64,000 bases of DNA from Datisca glomerata (lineage: Eukaryota; Streptophyta; Magnoliopsida; Cucurbitales; Datiscaceae), in assembly GCA_003255025.1 (NCBI GenBank), contig QANY01002480.1, positions 192,678 through 256,677 of the forward strand. Reading direction: 5' to 3'. The notes under the pieces are model-generated. The model was not told the DNA's origin, searched no databases, and saw nothing but the letters and a program-made list of their open reading frames with translations. Position 1 is the stretch's first letter; the number at the start of each line of letters is the position of its first letter. This document shows positions 35,185 through 46,860 of this stretch, in pieces. The translations under genes and the position numbers were made by a program.

Positions 35185-36890
35185 AAGTTCATTTGCGAGT
35201 AATTTAAACGTTTCTCTATATTACACATAAATAATTTGTATTTCTTTTTACAACTTTGGATCAATAAAGTTTCGAATTAGTAATATTATCTCTTCAGATT
35301 TTATGAAATATGAAATTGGCATTTTTACCTTATTTTTTTTATTTTATAATGCCAAAATTTACCAGTTAGACGGTATGGAGCACAATATTACTGGATGTAT
35401 GCATTTTTTTATTTTACAGCAGTCTCACAAGAAAAATATTATTTGACGTATTGATACACAAGGTTTAATGGAATAATTTTTTGTATTAAAAAATTGACAA
35501 AAATAAAAAATGAATGATAGTTTTGACTATTTGAAAGTTCGTAGCTAGAGTAATGTTGTTACTTTAAAAAGTATACGGGTGTAATGTTATGAATGTGGTT
35601 TCAATTTAATTCTAAAAGCTAGCAAAAATTACAAAAATCTCCCTACACATGACTATAGTTCAATTTAACTCTAAAAGCCTGCGATAATTACAAAAGCCTT
35701 CCTACATGTTGACTGTATTACTATCACAACCCACATATAATTTACTTAGTCCACAAACTTAAAATTCTTTTTTTTTTTTTTGCATTAAATGATTTGGGGA
35801 ACAGAAAAAAGGTTTTCTAGTAAAAAGGCTTAAAACTAACGTAGTTTGTGTAGTAAAACTTTATGGACAAAATTAGCAAAAGAAATTGTGTAGATGCGTG
35901 GCTGCAAAACAATTAAAGTGCATAAGATATTTTTGCATTTTAGTTTAAGAAATACTCTTTTAGTCATGAAAAACTTTATGCTAGAGACAAACTTTGATTC
36001 TATATCATCTGAATGTTTTTTTTATGTCAAATAGTTTTTGACACCAATATAATTTGTGTTTGCTGTTAATTTGGCTTAGTGCTCGAAACTGTTCAGTTCT
36101 AGTTTGAATATTCTGTTCTCGCAAGGAACAGAAATGGTAAGGGGGTCAAACTCTTCGTCCAACATTTTGATGTATTCCTGTTAGAATATGGACATTTCGC
36201 CCGGAATAAACGAAATGGTAACTAGACCAAAATAGGCCCTCGCTCGTAAAACACTAATAAATATTAATTGAGAAGCTCACGTAGCCACTAAGACCATCAA
36301 TTTATTCATTTCCATCCAAGGTTCATACCTCATGGCATGCATTTGATATTTGATATTATTTTTGTTCAAGAATAATTTTTTTTACTTCAATTTTGTTTCA
36401 TAATAATTTTTTAATTTAATAGAGCTAATTTTTCTTCTATAATTAGTTGAATTGTTTTCTGTAATTATTTTTTATTATGGATAATTTTCTTAGACTAAAT
36501 GTCTCATTTGTTTATATTATAAATCTAAATAAATGGGTGATTATTCATAAATTAAATGAGTAATTTTTTTAGATTAATTGAGTGATTTGTATATTGATTT
36601 GTTAATTTTTCATGTGAAGAATTACGCTTATACTTTTAAATAAATTGAAATAGTTAGAATTGAGTACGAATTCTCAAAATAAAGAAATTTTTAATGAGAA
36701 TATGTGTATCTTGTTAGTTATTTATTATTTATTTATAATAAATTTCATAATATTATTTATATATTTCAGAATTTTTTTGAAACGGAATACTGGAACACTG
36801 AAATATCAATAGATAAAAGGGAGATAAAACTTAATAATAAGTCATATTGTGATATGATCAATAGGAAAAAAAATAACATAAAATTTGATA
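35185..36890. other. AT-rich intergenic DNA with one 59-bp duplication
   Basis: Nothing coding is recognised. At 35604-35662 and 35663-35721 two 59-bp units (CAATTTAATTCTAAAAG to CTATAGTT, and its diverged partner) stand in tandem. Around 36110-36140 lies CTGTTCTCGCAAGGAACAG, a weak hairpin. Confidence 0.5.
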
Positions 36891-36906
36891 GATAATAATT
36901 ACTTAA

Positions 36907-37076
36907 GTGACCAAGTGATTGATCAAGTTCTACACTGAATAAATTTTAAGTGATCAAGTGACGTTACAATAATAATTTATAAATTATTTTATCAAATCAC
37001 TTTAATGAACCATCAAACATCATCCTATAAATAATTATCACGTTACTTAATCACTTAAAATTTGATCAATTATTTT
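36907..37076. mobile_element. MITE-like element, copy B
   Basis: Inverted ends pair AAGTGATTGATCAAG with the reverse complement of CTTAAAATTTGATCAATTAT. AAATTTTAAGTGATCAAGTG on the left pairs with AAATTTTAAGTGATTAAGTA read from the right. The core resembles copy A at 31932-32095 (TTTTAATGARYCATMAAACA). There is no coding sequence. Confidence 0.55.
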
Positions 37077-37229
37077 ATCATTTTAAAATTATTTTTATTT
37101 AAATAAATAAGTGAGGTTCATACATTAATTTAATTTAAATTGTTTCAATAGTTTGAGTAAACTCTTGGAGTCAAAATGTAATCTTTCACAAGAAAGCAAC
37201 GGAAAAGAAATCAAATAATGGATATATGA

Positions 37230-37440
37230 ATCCTGCACACGTGGATCCTCGCAAACTTTTACAAGAAGTAGTGTGGATCGTAGATTCCCACTACGATGAA
37301 CAAGTGGGGCCCACATATCTGGCCCATGTGACCGGCTGAGCTGGTAGCCATGTGAATATGATTAACCGAAAACGAATCGTTCGCTGAAGTCAGGTAGTTT
37401 CGTTAATCGAGGAATATTGAGTTGGATTGCACGTGTATAG
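37230..37440. promoter_or_regulatory. ACGTG/TCP-motif patch 5
   Basis: CACGTG occurs at 37238-37243 and 37430-37435, and the palindrome GTGGGGCCCAC at 37304-37314, with GGCCCATGTGACC right after it. As with the other patches, no coding gene adjoins it. I record it as a motif cluster only. Confidence 0.35.
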
Positions 37441-37444
37441 TACA

Positions 37445-38294
37445 TACAAGCTGTTTTTGTCTCCTTAAATTTAATTTGACGGAAATGCCCATGTGTAGCA
37501 AGAACTACAAGATCAACGGTCTTGAGAAGTGAAGGGTAATCATGGAATAAAAAATTATAGTTTTAAGGATTTTGTTTGGGGAGGATGTTTGGTTGGTGGG
37601 ATTTTTAGTGTAATCAAGGAATGATGGTGCATATAATACAGCATGTCACATTTTAATAATCATTATTAATTTTAATAATATATATTTTTGTGAGTATCTA
37701 AATGATTTATAATAATTAATTAGCTTCCTACTTAATAATCTAATAATAGCATGTGGTTTCAAATTTTTAAAGCCTAAAAAGCTAAAGTGAAAATAATTTT
37801 CTTTTTAAAAATGAAAAATCCTTGAAAGACCCACATAGAAAATATAGTTTGATTTGCCAAGTGATGATTTTGAGATACCAAAAATATTTATCGCTTAGTT
37901 GTAGATATGATTATATAGATAATTTAAGTACAGAACTTTAAGCACAAACGTGGTCTACTTGCATTTTTAGTTAATATTTAATTGTAATTTTAATTTGTAG
38001 CACGAACTCCTTTTCCTGATCTATTCAAAAGGGTAATCATAATTTGACTCAATTCTCTATAGATAAATATTTTTCTCTCTTTCTTATGATAAGTAATGTT
38101 CTAAAGCTCTCCCATTTATGAGACACTTGGGCCCTAATCAGCAAATATCGGTTGTATCTTATCCCATAAAATTTGTCAACTATAGGATAAAGTTTAAGGT
38201 GACAGGTAGAATTCAAGCTTCATGTCCAATCATTAGACTAAACCGCATGAGTATGTTAAAGCATATTTTCTTACATTGACACATGAGTATGCTT
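37445..38294. other. AT-rich intergenic DNA, nothing recognised
   Basis: No domain-bearing frame, repeat or element end is seen between patch 5 and the Copia LTR. Confidence 0.5.
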
Positions 38295-38539
38295 TGTTGA
38301 AGCATTAAGGTTTAACTATTTTTTTATTGCTTTGTATTTTTCTATTTATAATGCTCGAATGGGGTGAGCAGTTAGTGCTGTGCTTAGAATTTGAATTGGT
38401 CTAAACCTTCTTGCCGCGTTTTTAGATTTGTGCAGCGTGGAGTTATTTTCTGTTTCATTTATAAAATGCTTATATAAAGCCATTATTTATTGAATAAGAC
38501 TGTGCTTTTATCCCAAAACACACAGCAAGTGACTTAACA
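38295..38539 (+). repeat. 5' LTR of the short-LTR Copia
   Basis: TG...CA ends are as described for the element. A TATA box TATATAAA lies at 38471-38478, about 60 bp before the LTR end, in the place expected for the element's promoter. Confidence 0.92.
38471..38478 (+). promoter_or_regulatory. TATA box in the Copia 5' LTR
   Basis: TATATAAA is conserved in the 3' LTR at 42765-42772. Transcription would start about 30 bp further on, near 38505. Confidence 0.65.
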
Positions 38540-38553
38540 GTGGTATCAGAGCC
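38540..38553 (+). other. Met-tRNA primer-binding site
   Basis: GTGGTATCAGAGCC lies one base after the LTR end. It contains the full TGGTATCAGAGC complementary to the 3' end of plant initiator Met-tRNA. Confidence 0.9.
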
Positions 38554-38650
38554 ACCATTACAGGAGCTTGATTGAGTGTTCGCGAAGCTGTAAATTCTTA
38601 AGGGAAAAACAAGAGTGAGAGAACAGAAAGGAGAGAGAAATCAGAGAACC

Positions 38651-39546
38651 ATGGCAATAGAGAGCAGCAGCTTTGTTCAGCCGACGATCCTGCGGTTCGA
38701 TGGTCATTATGATCATTGGGCTATGCTCATGGAGATTTTTCTTAGATCGAAGGAATACTGAGACTTGATAGAAAATGAGATACCTGTAGCAGCAGAAGTG
38801 GTAAGCAGAGGCGCAACGTAAGGCCATTGCATATCTGAAACTAAAAGATTTAAAGGTTTAGAATTATCTATTCCAAGCTGTAGATTGAACTATTATTGAG
38901 ACTATCCTCAATAAGGATACTGCGAAGGCTATCTGAGATTCGATGAAATTGAAATATCAAGGCTCTATGAAGGTGAAACGTGCTCAACTACATGCTTTGT
39001 GAAGAGAGTTTAAGATTCTTGGCATGAAAGAGGGTGAATACTTTGCCAGGACACTGACCATTGCAAATACGATGAAAGCACATGGAGAAAAAATGGGGCA
39101 GAGTGTAATTATTGAGAAAATATTGAGATCGATGACTCTTAATTTAAATTATGTTGTGTGTTTGATAGAGGAGTCCAATGACCTCTCCACCATGACCATA
39201 GATGAGCTCCAGAGTACAGTCTATGAACAGAGGATGCACATACAGAAAGAGGAAGACCATGTTTTAAATATCACCAATTCAAAGAAGGATAGAGGAAGAG
39301 ATGAATACAGAATTGAGGGGGAGAGGAAGAGCTCGTGGAAGTTTTAGAGGAAGAGGTCGAGGTATGGGTAGGCAGCCTTTCGATAAAGCTCTTGCGGAAT
39401 GCTTCAACTGCCACAAATTAGGCCACTTTCAATATGAGTGTCCTAGTTTGGTGAACAATGCAAACTATGCTGAGTTGGATGAAGATGAGGAGATGCTACT
39501 AGTGTCTTATGTCAAGATGAACAACTCAACAATGGAAAAAGTGTGA
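38651..39546 (+). pseudogene. Copia gag, broken
   Basis: Starting at ATG 38651 it reads MAIESSSFVQPTILRFDGHY and DHWAMLMEIFLRSKEY, then a stop where the family has Trp. After frame changes the capsid region is open at 39024-39347 (MKEGEYFARTLTIANTMKAH). A shift near 39300 leads into a Arg/Gly-rich stretch and an intact zinc knuckle CFNCHKLGHFQYEC at about 39400-39441, fitting CX2CX4HX4C. It ends at 39546. Gag would pack element RNA into virus-like particles. Confidence 0.88.
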
Positions 39547-40730
39547 TTTTTTTATTTTGGGTGCAGTAACCACATGTGTGGTTCAAACGAATTTTTCTCA
39601 AACCTTGATGAAAAGTTCAGACGTATTGTGAGGCTTGGAGACAATTCAAAGATGATGGTGATGGGGAAAGGAAATATCAGACTTCAAGTGAATGGTATAA
39701 TTCAGGTAATCACCGAAGTTTATTATGCGCTTAAGTTAAAGAATATTCTTTTGAGCGTTGGCCAACTGCAAGAAAAAGATTTTTCCATTCTAATTTAAAA
39801 TGGGATGTGCAATCTTTACCATCCAAGCATGGGGGTTAATTATACAGTCCAGAATGCCACAACATGCTTCCAAACTGTGACTGAAGACAACTCACATTTG
39901 TGGCACTATAGATTTGGACATCTCAGTTTCAAGGGCCTAAGAACTCCTATCAACAAGAAAATGGTGAGAGGACTACCAATTCTCAAAACTCCATCAAAGA
40001 TGTGTTCGGATTGCATGGTGGGGAAGCAACACCGAGAAGTAATTCCCAAGGCGAGCCTATGGAGAGCCTTACAACGTCTTCAATTGGTTCAAACTGATAT
40101 TTGCGGACCCATCAAACCTGAATCGCATAGTCACAAAAGTACTTAATCAACTTTATTGATGACTATAGTAGGAAGACTTGGGTTTATTTCTTATCAGAAA
40201 AGTCTGAGGCATTTAATGTGTTTAAGAAGTTTAAAGCACTTGTTGAAAGGGAAACTAGTAATCTTATTCGTTATCTACGTGGTGATAGAGGTGGAGAATT
40301 CACCTCGTTGGAATTTAATTAGTTTTGCAATGCAAATGGAATAACTAGCCAGCTTACCATGACTTACACACCTCAACAAAATGGGGTGGCAGAGAGAAAA
40401 AATCACACCGTCATGAATATGGTGCATAGCATGCTATCAGAAAAATAGATTCCTAAGGACTTTTGGCCTGAAGCTGTTAATTGGGCGATACATATATTAA
40501 ATCGGAGTCCAACCGCAGCTGTGAAAGAGTTAACACCTGAAGAGGCCTGGAGTGGTAATAAACCTACTATGCATCATTTTAGGGTATTTGGATGTGTTGC
40601 TCATGTACATATTCCATACATTTGAAGATCAAAGTCGGATGATTAGAGTGAGAAATGTGTCCTGTTGGGTGTAAGTGAGGAGTCAAAAGCCTATAGGCTA
40701 TACAATCCACTTCAAAAAAGATGGTAATTA
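39547..40730 (+). pseudogene. Copia protease and integrase, broken
   Basis: The protease site reads FFYFGCSNHMCG where the family has LDSGCSNHMCG, so the catalytic Asp and Ser are replaced. From 39805 the integrase keeps its zinc-binding HHCC (HLWHYRFGHLS and MCSDCMVGKQH) and all three catalytic residues. These are Asp in QTDICGP, Asp in RGDRGGEF and Glu in GVAERKN. Stops at about 40144, 40319, 40446 and 40622 and one frameshift break it. Confidence 0.88.
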
Positions 40731-41089
40731 ATAGGGATGTGGTTTTTACTAAAGATGAGAAATGGAATTGGGGAAGAAGCACTAATGAGTTGAAAGCTAA
40801 TGTATTAGAGTGGGGTGATGAGGAAGATACCAAGAATCAAGAAGATCAAACTGAAGAAGCCGTGAATGCTGAAAATGAGGAAGTAGAAGAAGGAGCAGGT
40901 ATAAATTCTCCATTTGGTGAATCAAAGAAGGCTCCTGGAGTCCAATTGAAGGGAGGAATAGAAGAGATCCTTCTTGGATGCAAGATTATGTGTCGAGTGA
41001 AGGTTTATCAGAGGAAGATGAAATTGAAAATTTGGTGATGTTTATTATTTTTTAAGACCACATATCTTTTGAAGAAGTTGTCAAAAGTT

Positions 41090-42547
41090 CGAAGTGGAGA
41101 GAAGCCATGAAATTGAAGATCAAAGCTATAGAAGAGAATAAGACGTGGAAGCAAAGAAAATAGGGGTAAAATGGCTTAACGAGAAGGGTGAGGTGGACAA
41201 GTTTAAGGCGCGCCTTGTGGCAAAAGGTTACTCACAATAACATGGTATCGATTACAAAGAGGTGTTTGCTCCGGTGGCCAGATAGGGTATTATTAGAGTG
41301 ATCCCCGCTCTTGCAGCACAAAAGGGTTGGTGTGTGTATCAATTGGTCGTCAAAAGCGCGCTCTTACATGGAGAATTAAATGAGGTTGTGTATGTCGATC
41401 AATCACAAGGGTTCGAAAGAAAAGGGAAGAACACAAGGTTTACAAACTAAGAAAAGCATTGTACAGACTCAAGCAAGCTCCTCGAGCTTGGTACAACAAA
41501 ATTGAAGGGTACTTCATTAAAGGCGGCTTTGAGAAATGCTACTGTGAGCACACATTGTGAAAACCATCAATGGAGGTAAGATTATCATTGTGAGTCTTTA
41601 CGTAGATGATTTTATTTTTACTGGAAATGATGAGGACATGTTTATGAGATTTAAGGAGTAAATGAAGAAGGAATTTGCCATGTCAGATCTTGGCAAAATG
41701 AAGTATTTCTTTGGTGTAGAAGTCATACAGAATCAACATGGAATATTTATCAATAAAAAAAGATATGCACATGAAGTGTTGGAGAGATTTAGAATGTTGA
41801 ATAGCAACTCGGTGAATAATCCAATCGTTCAAGGGTTCAGATTATCAAAGAATGGAGGAGGAGCTGCTGTAGATACAACAATGTTCAAGCAAATGATAGG
41901 CAGTCTCATGTACCTAACTACTACGAGGCCATATTTGATGTATTCTATTTGTTTAATTAGTAGATATATGAAGAGGCCCACTAAAGTAGACTTGCAAGCT
42001 GTCGTAAGAGTCTTGAGATATCTGAAAGGAACAATTGAGTTGGGGGTTGCTTATAAAAGAGGTGGAGAAGAAGAACTGGTGGGTTTTACTGATAGTGATT
42101 ATGCAGGAGACATTGATATGAAAAGCACCTCGGGGGTACATTTTCATGCTTGGAACTGGAGCGGTTTCATGGTCTTCGAAGAAGCAACCAGTTGTGACCC
42201 TCTCCACTATAGAGGCCGAATTCATTACAGCAGCATATTGTGCATGCCAAGGAGTTTGGTTGAGGAGAGTTCTTGAGAAGCTGGGACATACTCAAAGTAA
42301 ATGTACAACCATTTATTGTGATAATAATTTGGCCATAAAACTTTCAAAAAATCCAGTCATGCATAGGAGGAGCAAGCATATAGATGTGAGATTCCATTTT
42401 TTGCGTGACTTGACAAAGGAGGAAGCTGTTGAACTGGTGCACTGCAGCACACAAGAACAAATTTATGATATTATGACAAAGCCTCTTAAACTGGATGTGT
42501 TCTTGAGGCTGCATGATAAGCTTGGTATGTGTTTGAAGTTAGAGTAA
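41090..42547 (+). pseudogene. Copia reverse transcriptase and RNase H, broken
   Basis: Pieces read KWLNEKGEVDKFKARLVAKG, then VYQLVVKSALLHGELNEVVY, then SLYVDDFIFTGN with the YVDD site at 41599-41610. From 41662 an open stretch runs through FFGVEVIQNQHGIFINKKRY, MIGSLMYLTTTRPYLMYSI and VGFTDSDYAGD (RNase H Asp). A frameshift near 42150 moves to the frame carrying SSKKQPVVTLSTIEAEF (RNase H Glu) and CDNNLAIKLSKNP, ending in a normal C-terminus at 42547. Confidence 0.9.
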
Positions 42548-42586
42548 ACTGATTGCATTTTTTACAATTCAATTTAAGGGAGGATA

Positions 42587-42833
42587 TGTTGAAGCATTAA
42601 GGTTTAATTGTTTTTTACTGCTTTGTATTTTTCTGTTTATAATGCCCGAATTGTTGAGGTGAGTAGTTAGTGCTGTTTTAGAATTTGAATTGGTCTAGAC
42701 CCTCTTGCCACGTCTTTAGATTTGTGCAACGTGGAATTGTTTTATGTTTCATTTGTAAAAGAGTTATATAAAGTCACTGTTTATTGAATAAGACAATGCT
42801 TTTATCCCAAAACACACAGTAAGTGACTTAACA
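42587..42833 (+). repeat. 3' LTR of the short-LTR Copia
   Basis: It begins right after the purine tract GGGAGGATA. It shares the TATA box and ends with the 5' LTR. Differences from the 5' LTR include ACTATT to ATTGTT and CGAATGGGG to CGAATTGTTGAGG. Confidence 0.92.
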
Positions 42834-43650
42834 TGTTATCGTTCTTACCATACTTCTAATTCCCTTAAAGATTTACATTTGATTTATTTGGTGATAGCTC
42901 ATAAAGAATAGACAGTTCATTCAAAATCGTGTTTTTAGAAAGATAAATTAGTACTACTGGTGATTCATGATTTTTGTTTTTTAGAGACACCATTAGAAAT
43001 AAGAATACAAAGATTAGTTGGTTTTACGTTCTCTTAAACAATTAATATTCAAAACTTGTATATTCTCAGTGTTTGAGAGTTATTCTTAGTGTTATAAGAG
43101 TTATTCTTAGAATTTTTTACGCATATAAAATACATTTACTCATTAGCTACGCATCTTCAGTTGTTCTTGATTGACAAATATATTTTGAAAGTTTCATATT
43201 AAGATTGTTTTTATTTTTGATGGTATAAATCTCAAATATACCCAAGTTAAATGTTCACTTTCTATTCATGTTTCCTTCAAATCATGTATTCATTTTTTAC
43301 AATTCATATATTCTTGTATTTCTCTTCTTTAGAGTAGAGACAATTACCATTGACTATGTCTTTCACCACATGGACACATTATAAATTAAAATTAAATGCC
43401 ATATAAAAATAATTGCTCAAGAAAGTATACAAAAATAAGGGGCCATGGGGCACATGCTCCTCAAGCCCATGGTAGATACACCCATGAAAATTGGTACAAT
43501 AACTAAAATCTTACGACTATATTGTGAGATAATAAGTTCCAATCATGTTATTTATTTTAATAAGTTATTGTTAATTAACTACATGTGTTTGCTATTCTGT
43601 TAATATTTTCAAAAGTTTTTATAATAAATGGTTAAACTCAGTATCAAATT
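42834..43650. other. AT-rich intergenic DNA, nothing recognised
   Basis: No coding or element signature is seen between the Copia 3' LTR and the 5' region of the LINE. The exact 5' end of the LINE is not visible, so part of this may belong to it. Confidence 0.45.
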
Positions 43651-44424
43651 TAATTAAAAAATCATAGTTCGATGTGTTGTTTCTCCTTCTTTTCGCTTTC
43701 ATTCCATAAGGTATTTAACCCTCGCCCAAGAAAACTATCACTCCCTAATCTCTTCGTCGAGTTTTAGTCGCCCCTCTTTTTTCACTTTTGAAAGGAGATT
43801 TGCTTCTAAAATCATACATCTCAACCTTCTCTTAGCCTGTTTTTTAGGCTCTGTATCTATGATTCATCTCTTCTACCCGTAATCCCATCATGAAAATCTC
43901 TCTTTACATGTAATCGTGGTGCCTTGTGTTGTTTAGGATAATCTAGTTTCTTTATTTGCGGGTAATCTGCCTGAGAATAATCATTATTTGCATGTAATTT
44001 GGCCTCTGTTTCGGATTGATATTGCTTCTTGCATGTTGTTTCGTTGCTTCACTTCGAATCTTTCTCTCGATGCGCTTATGTGAACTAATCACTCTGATTA
44101 ATTCCCTCTTTCTAGATTATCTTTTGATTTTCAGATCATAGATCCCATTTGAAACCCTAGTATCCCCCAATTATCTTATTTCAAGAAACCCCAGATCTTC
44201 CTCCAATTTTTTTATTTCTAGAATCCCTGAATTTCCCCCAATTTCTTGTTCTTAGGAAACCCTAGGTGTATTCTCTTTATTTCATTTCGGGGCTCCTTTT
44301 GATTTGTTATTTAGTTTCGGTTTCTCTAAGTCTTGAATTGTGTTCAATATTCGAGCTTCATCTCTGAGCCAAAATCATCTCTTATATTGCAATATTTTAT
44401 ATCTTTTATTGGTAAATCCAGAGG

Positions 44425-44853
44425 ATGGTTATGGAAAATCATAGTGAAAATTATGAAGGTATAATTGATTTGGAAGACCTCATTCCAAATCAACCAAGGG
44501 AACAAAAATCTTGGCTGGTAGGCAAGATTCTGACTGATAAAGGGATAAATTCAACAATCTGGTTGGAGATAGAGGTGCTGGATAAAGGGTTATTTCTGTT
44601 CAAGGTTGGCAGTGAGAAATATATGAATGTGGTAGAAATGAAGGGACCATGGAGTTTCCATGGGAAGCTAATCTTGCTGAAAAGGTTGGAACATGGTGGT
44701 CTCCAACCCTCTAAGATATGTTTTTCCCACTGTTCAATATGGATTCAAATCCAAGATTTTCCTGATGAATGGAAATGGGTAGTAGAATATGTTATCAGGA
44801 AAATAGCTGGTTTAGTTAGTATAGCGGTAGAAACACATAACTTTTCTTTGTAA
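44425..44853 (+). CDS. LINE ORF1 N-terminal part (DUF4283), truncated by a stop
   Basis: The 142-residue frame begins MVMENHSENYEGIIDLEDL. It contains SWLVGKILTDKGINSTIW, LFLFKVGSEKY and the MKGPWSFHGKLILLKRLE and PSKICFSHCSIWIQIQDFP pieces. These are the ordered blocks of DUF4283, the RNA-binding-like domain of plant L1 ORF1. A frame change near 44850 separates it from the zinc knuckle at 45000-45050. In intact elements ORF1 continues for several hundred residues. Confidence 0.8.
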   Translation: MVMENHSENYEGIIDLEDLIPNQPREQKSWLVGKILTDKGINSTIWLEIEVLDKGLFLFKVGSEKYMNVVEMKGPWSFHGKLILLKRLEHGGLQPSKICFSHCSIWIQIQDFPDEWKWVVEYVIRKIAGLVSIAVETHNFSL

Positions 44854-44972
44854 AACCTTTTAGCTAGGTCAGTTAGAGTTAGAATAAGTTTTCAGATAGA
44901 TAATTATCTAGAACCTGGGGTGTGGATAAAGAGAGAAGATAAAGATCCTGTTTAGATAGAGACAAAGTTTGA

Positions 44973-45517
44973 AAGATTGCGGTAAAATCTCACACGATTT
45001 TGTATAAAATGCGGTAAAATCTCACACGATTCTAGAAATTGTATGGATAAGTTGATTGATATCAAACAAGAAGGGAATGTTTTAGGAATAGTTGGTGATT
45101 GAATATCATCTGAGGCTGATACTAAAACATCGATGCATGCTAAACAGTTTACTTACGCTTAATAAAACTGATTCTAGTCTAGGAAAGAACTGTTGTCGTA
45201 AGAAGATTAACACTATTTGTGAGTCTAGAACTACTAATTTAGTTAATTCTAATACTAAAGATCTTTCTTTAGGAAAGAATACTAGTAAAGATAGTTGTAC
45301 TAAGGAAAAAACTAATAATGATATAGGAAAGATAGATGAAAAGAAAAATCTTGATATGTTAGGAGAACAATTTGTTTTCACTGTCACAAATAGTCAAAGA
45401 ATCAGAGATAATGAGAGAATGGTAATTAGAGATAAATTGAAAGATAATAATATAGAGGAAAAAAGGAAGAATCTGGAGGAAGGAAAAGAGCTACGTGGGA
45501 CAATAATGACTGGATGA
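44973..45517 (+). pseudogene. LINE ORF1 zinc knuckle and C-terminal tail
   Basis: At about 45002-45043 the frame reads FCIKCGKISHDSRNC, a CX2CX4HX4C zinc knuckle. Just before it GCGGTAAAATCTCACACGATT has been duplicated (44979-44999 and 45011-45031), so the second half of the knuckle appears twice. Downstream to 45517 the sequence is Lys/Asn/Glu-rich and open, as in plant L1 ORF1 tails. No domain is seen there. Confidence 0.65.
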
Positions 45518-45579
45518 ATCTTGATAGGCTTCATGAACTTTATAGTCGGAAATTATAATTATTTTTCAACTCTTGAAAA

Positions 45580-46860
45580 ATGAGTGATGGCATGCTCGGA
45601 CATGCCATCACAAGAGCAATATAAGAATGCTATCATTTAGAACTGTCAAGATTTGGAGAACAACCTGACAGTTCGACGGTTCAAGCTCTGAAGGATGCTA
45701 TTACCTTCCGTTATCCTCAAATTATATGTTTGATTGAAACTAAAATGAGGAAAAGTAGGGCTGAAAACGTTACAAAAAATGGATTTTTGAAGGAACTGCA
45801 TTAATATTAGTAGCATTGTTAGTTCTAGTAACATTGCTGATCTAAATATAGATCAAGTAGGTAGGATCAATTTTATCTATGGTAATTGGTAATAGAGATG
45901 ACAACCTTAAATGGGCTGATTTTGGTTCTTTGGCTAAATCTATATTGGGAATTAATTTTCCTTAGATAATTACAGAGGACTTTAATGAAGTCCTATGTAG
46001 TAATGAAAAGGATGGAGGTAGAGCCATTGATCATAAAAAAGCTTCAAAATTTAGACAATTCATTAATAATTATCATATGTATGATGCTAAGGCAAAATGT
46101 TCTTAATGTCGTTTCTATTCTTGGAGAAATGGTAGGTCTAGTGACTCTTTCAACCAAGAAAGATTAGATAGGGTCCTAGTTAATGCGGTAATTTTAGATG
46201 CTTTCTCCAACTTAGAAGTGCAAGTCCCTCCTAACATAGATTTATATCATAATATGATGATTTTTGTACTTAAACCCGAGAGAATCACTAGAAAGCATAG
46301 ATTTATCTATGAAGCCAAGTGGAATGAAGAATCTGATTATGAGAATATAATAAAAGAGGGTTGATCTAGTGTTTCTGCTAACCAAGGTATGATTAATTTT
46401 ATTAAGAAAATGAAAAACTGCAAATCTAACTTGAAAAAATGGAATAGGAAGTTGAGAGGGGTCCCAAAAAATGTATAAAAACTGATCTGAAAGCTAGATT
46501 AGAAGGTCTTACTGAAGATAATGATGCTAGTAGAAATGAAAAAACTTCAACTAAGGAAAAATTGACAGGAATTTGGAAAAAGAAAGAGAGAAATTTATCG
46601 GAGCCAAAGATCTAGAATTCAATGGTTAAAGTTTGGGGATAGTAACACTAGCTATTTTCATAAACTTGTTACAAAAAGGAGAATAGGTAATGGCATTGAA
46701 AGAATTAAGGATAATTTTGACAACTAGCAAGTAGAAGAGGATAAGATTTTAGATGTTATTAGAGAGCACTTCACTACTTGTTCGAAAGAAGAACCAATTA
46801 TCTGTGACGACTTATATTCCTCTATATTGAGCTATGTTTCTAATGATGAAATCAGAAGTG
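45580..46860 (+). pseudogene. LINE ORF2 endonuclease region, broken
   Basis: Readable pieces in changing frames include IICLIETKMRKSRAENV (after a TVQALKDA-like segment), then EDFNEVL and EKDGGRAIDH where the apurinic endonuclease has GDFNE and K.GG. SWRNGRSSDS and ERLDRVLVNA follow, then WLKFGDSNTSYFHKLVTKRR near 46625-46690. The last is the usual link to RT. The endonuclease nicks target DNA for priming. Stops at several positions show it is dead. Confidence 0.75.

Larger units (their letters stand above)
38295..42833 (+). mobile_element. Copia LTR retrotransposon with both LTRs (Ale/Retrofit-like)
   Basis: LTRs of 245 bp (38295-38539) and 247 bp (42587-42833) both start TGTTGAAGCATTAAGG and end GACTTAACA. 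The left LTR is followed by GTGGTATCAGAGCC, the Met-tRNA primer-binding site. The right one is preceded by the polypurine AATTTAAGGGAGGATA. Inside are gag, protease, integrase, RT and RNase H in Copia order, with stops and frameshifts. The LTRs differ at roughly one base in ten by hand count, mainly transitions. Flanking pentamers (TGCTT and TGTTA) do not match well. Short LTRs and gag type suggest the Ale/Retrofit lineage. Confidence 0.92.
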
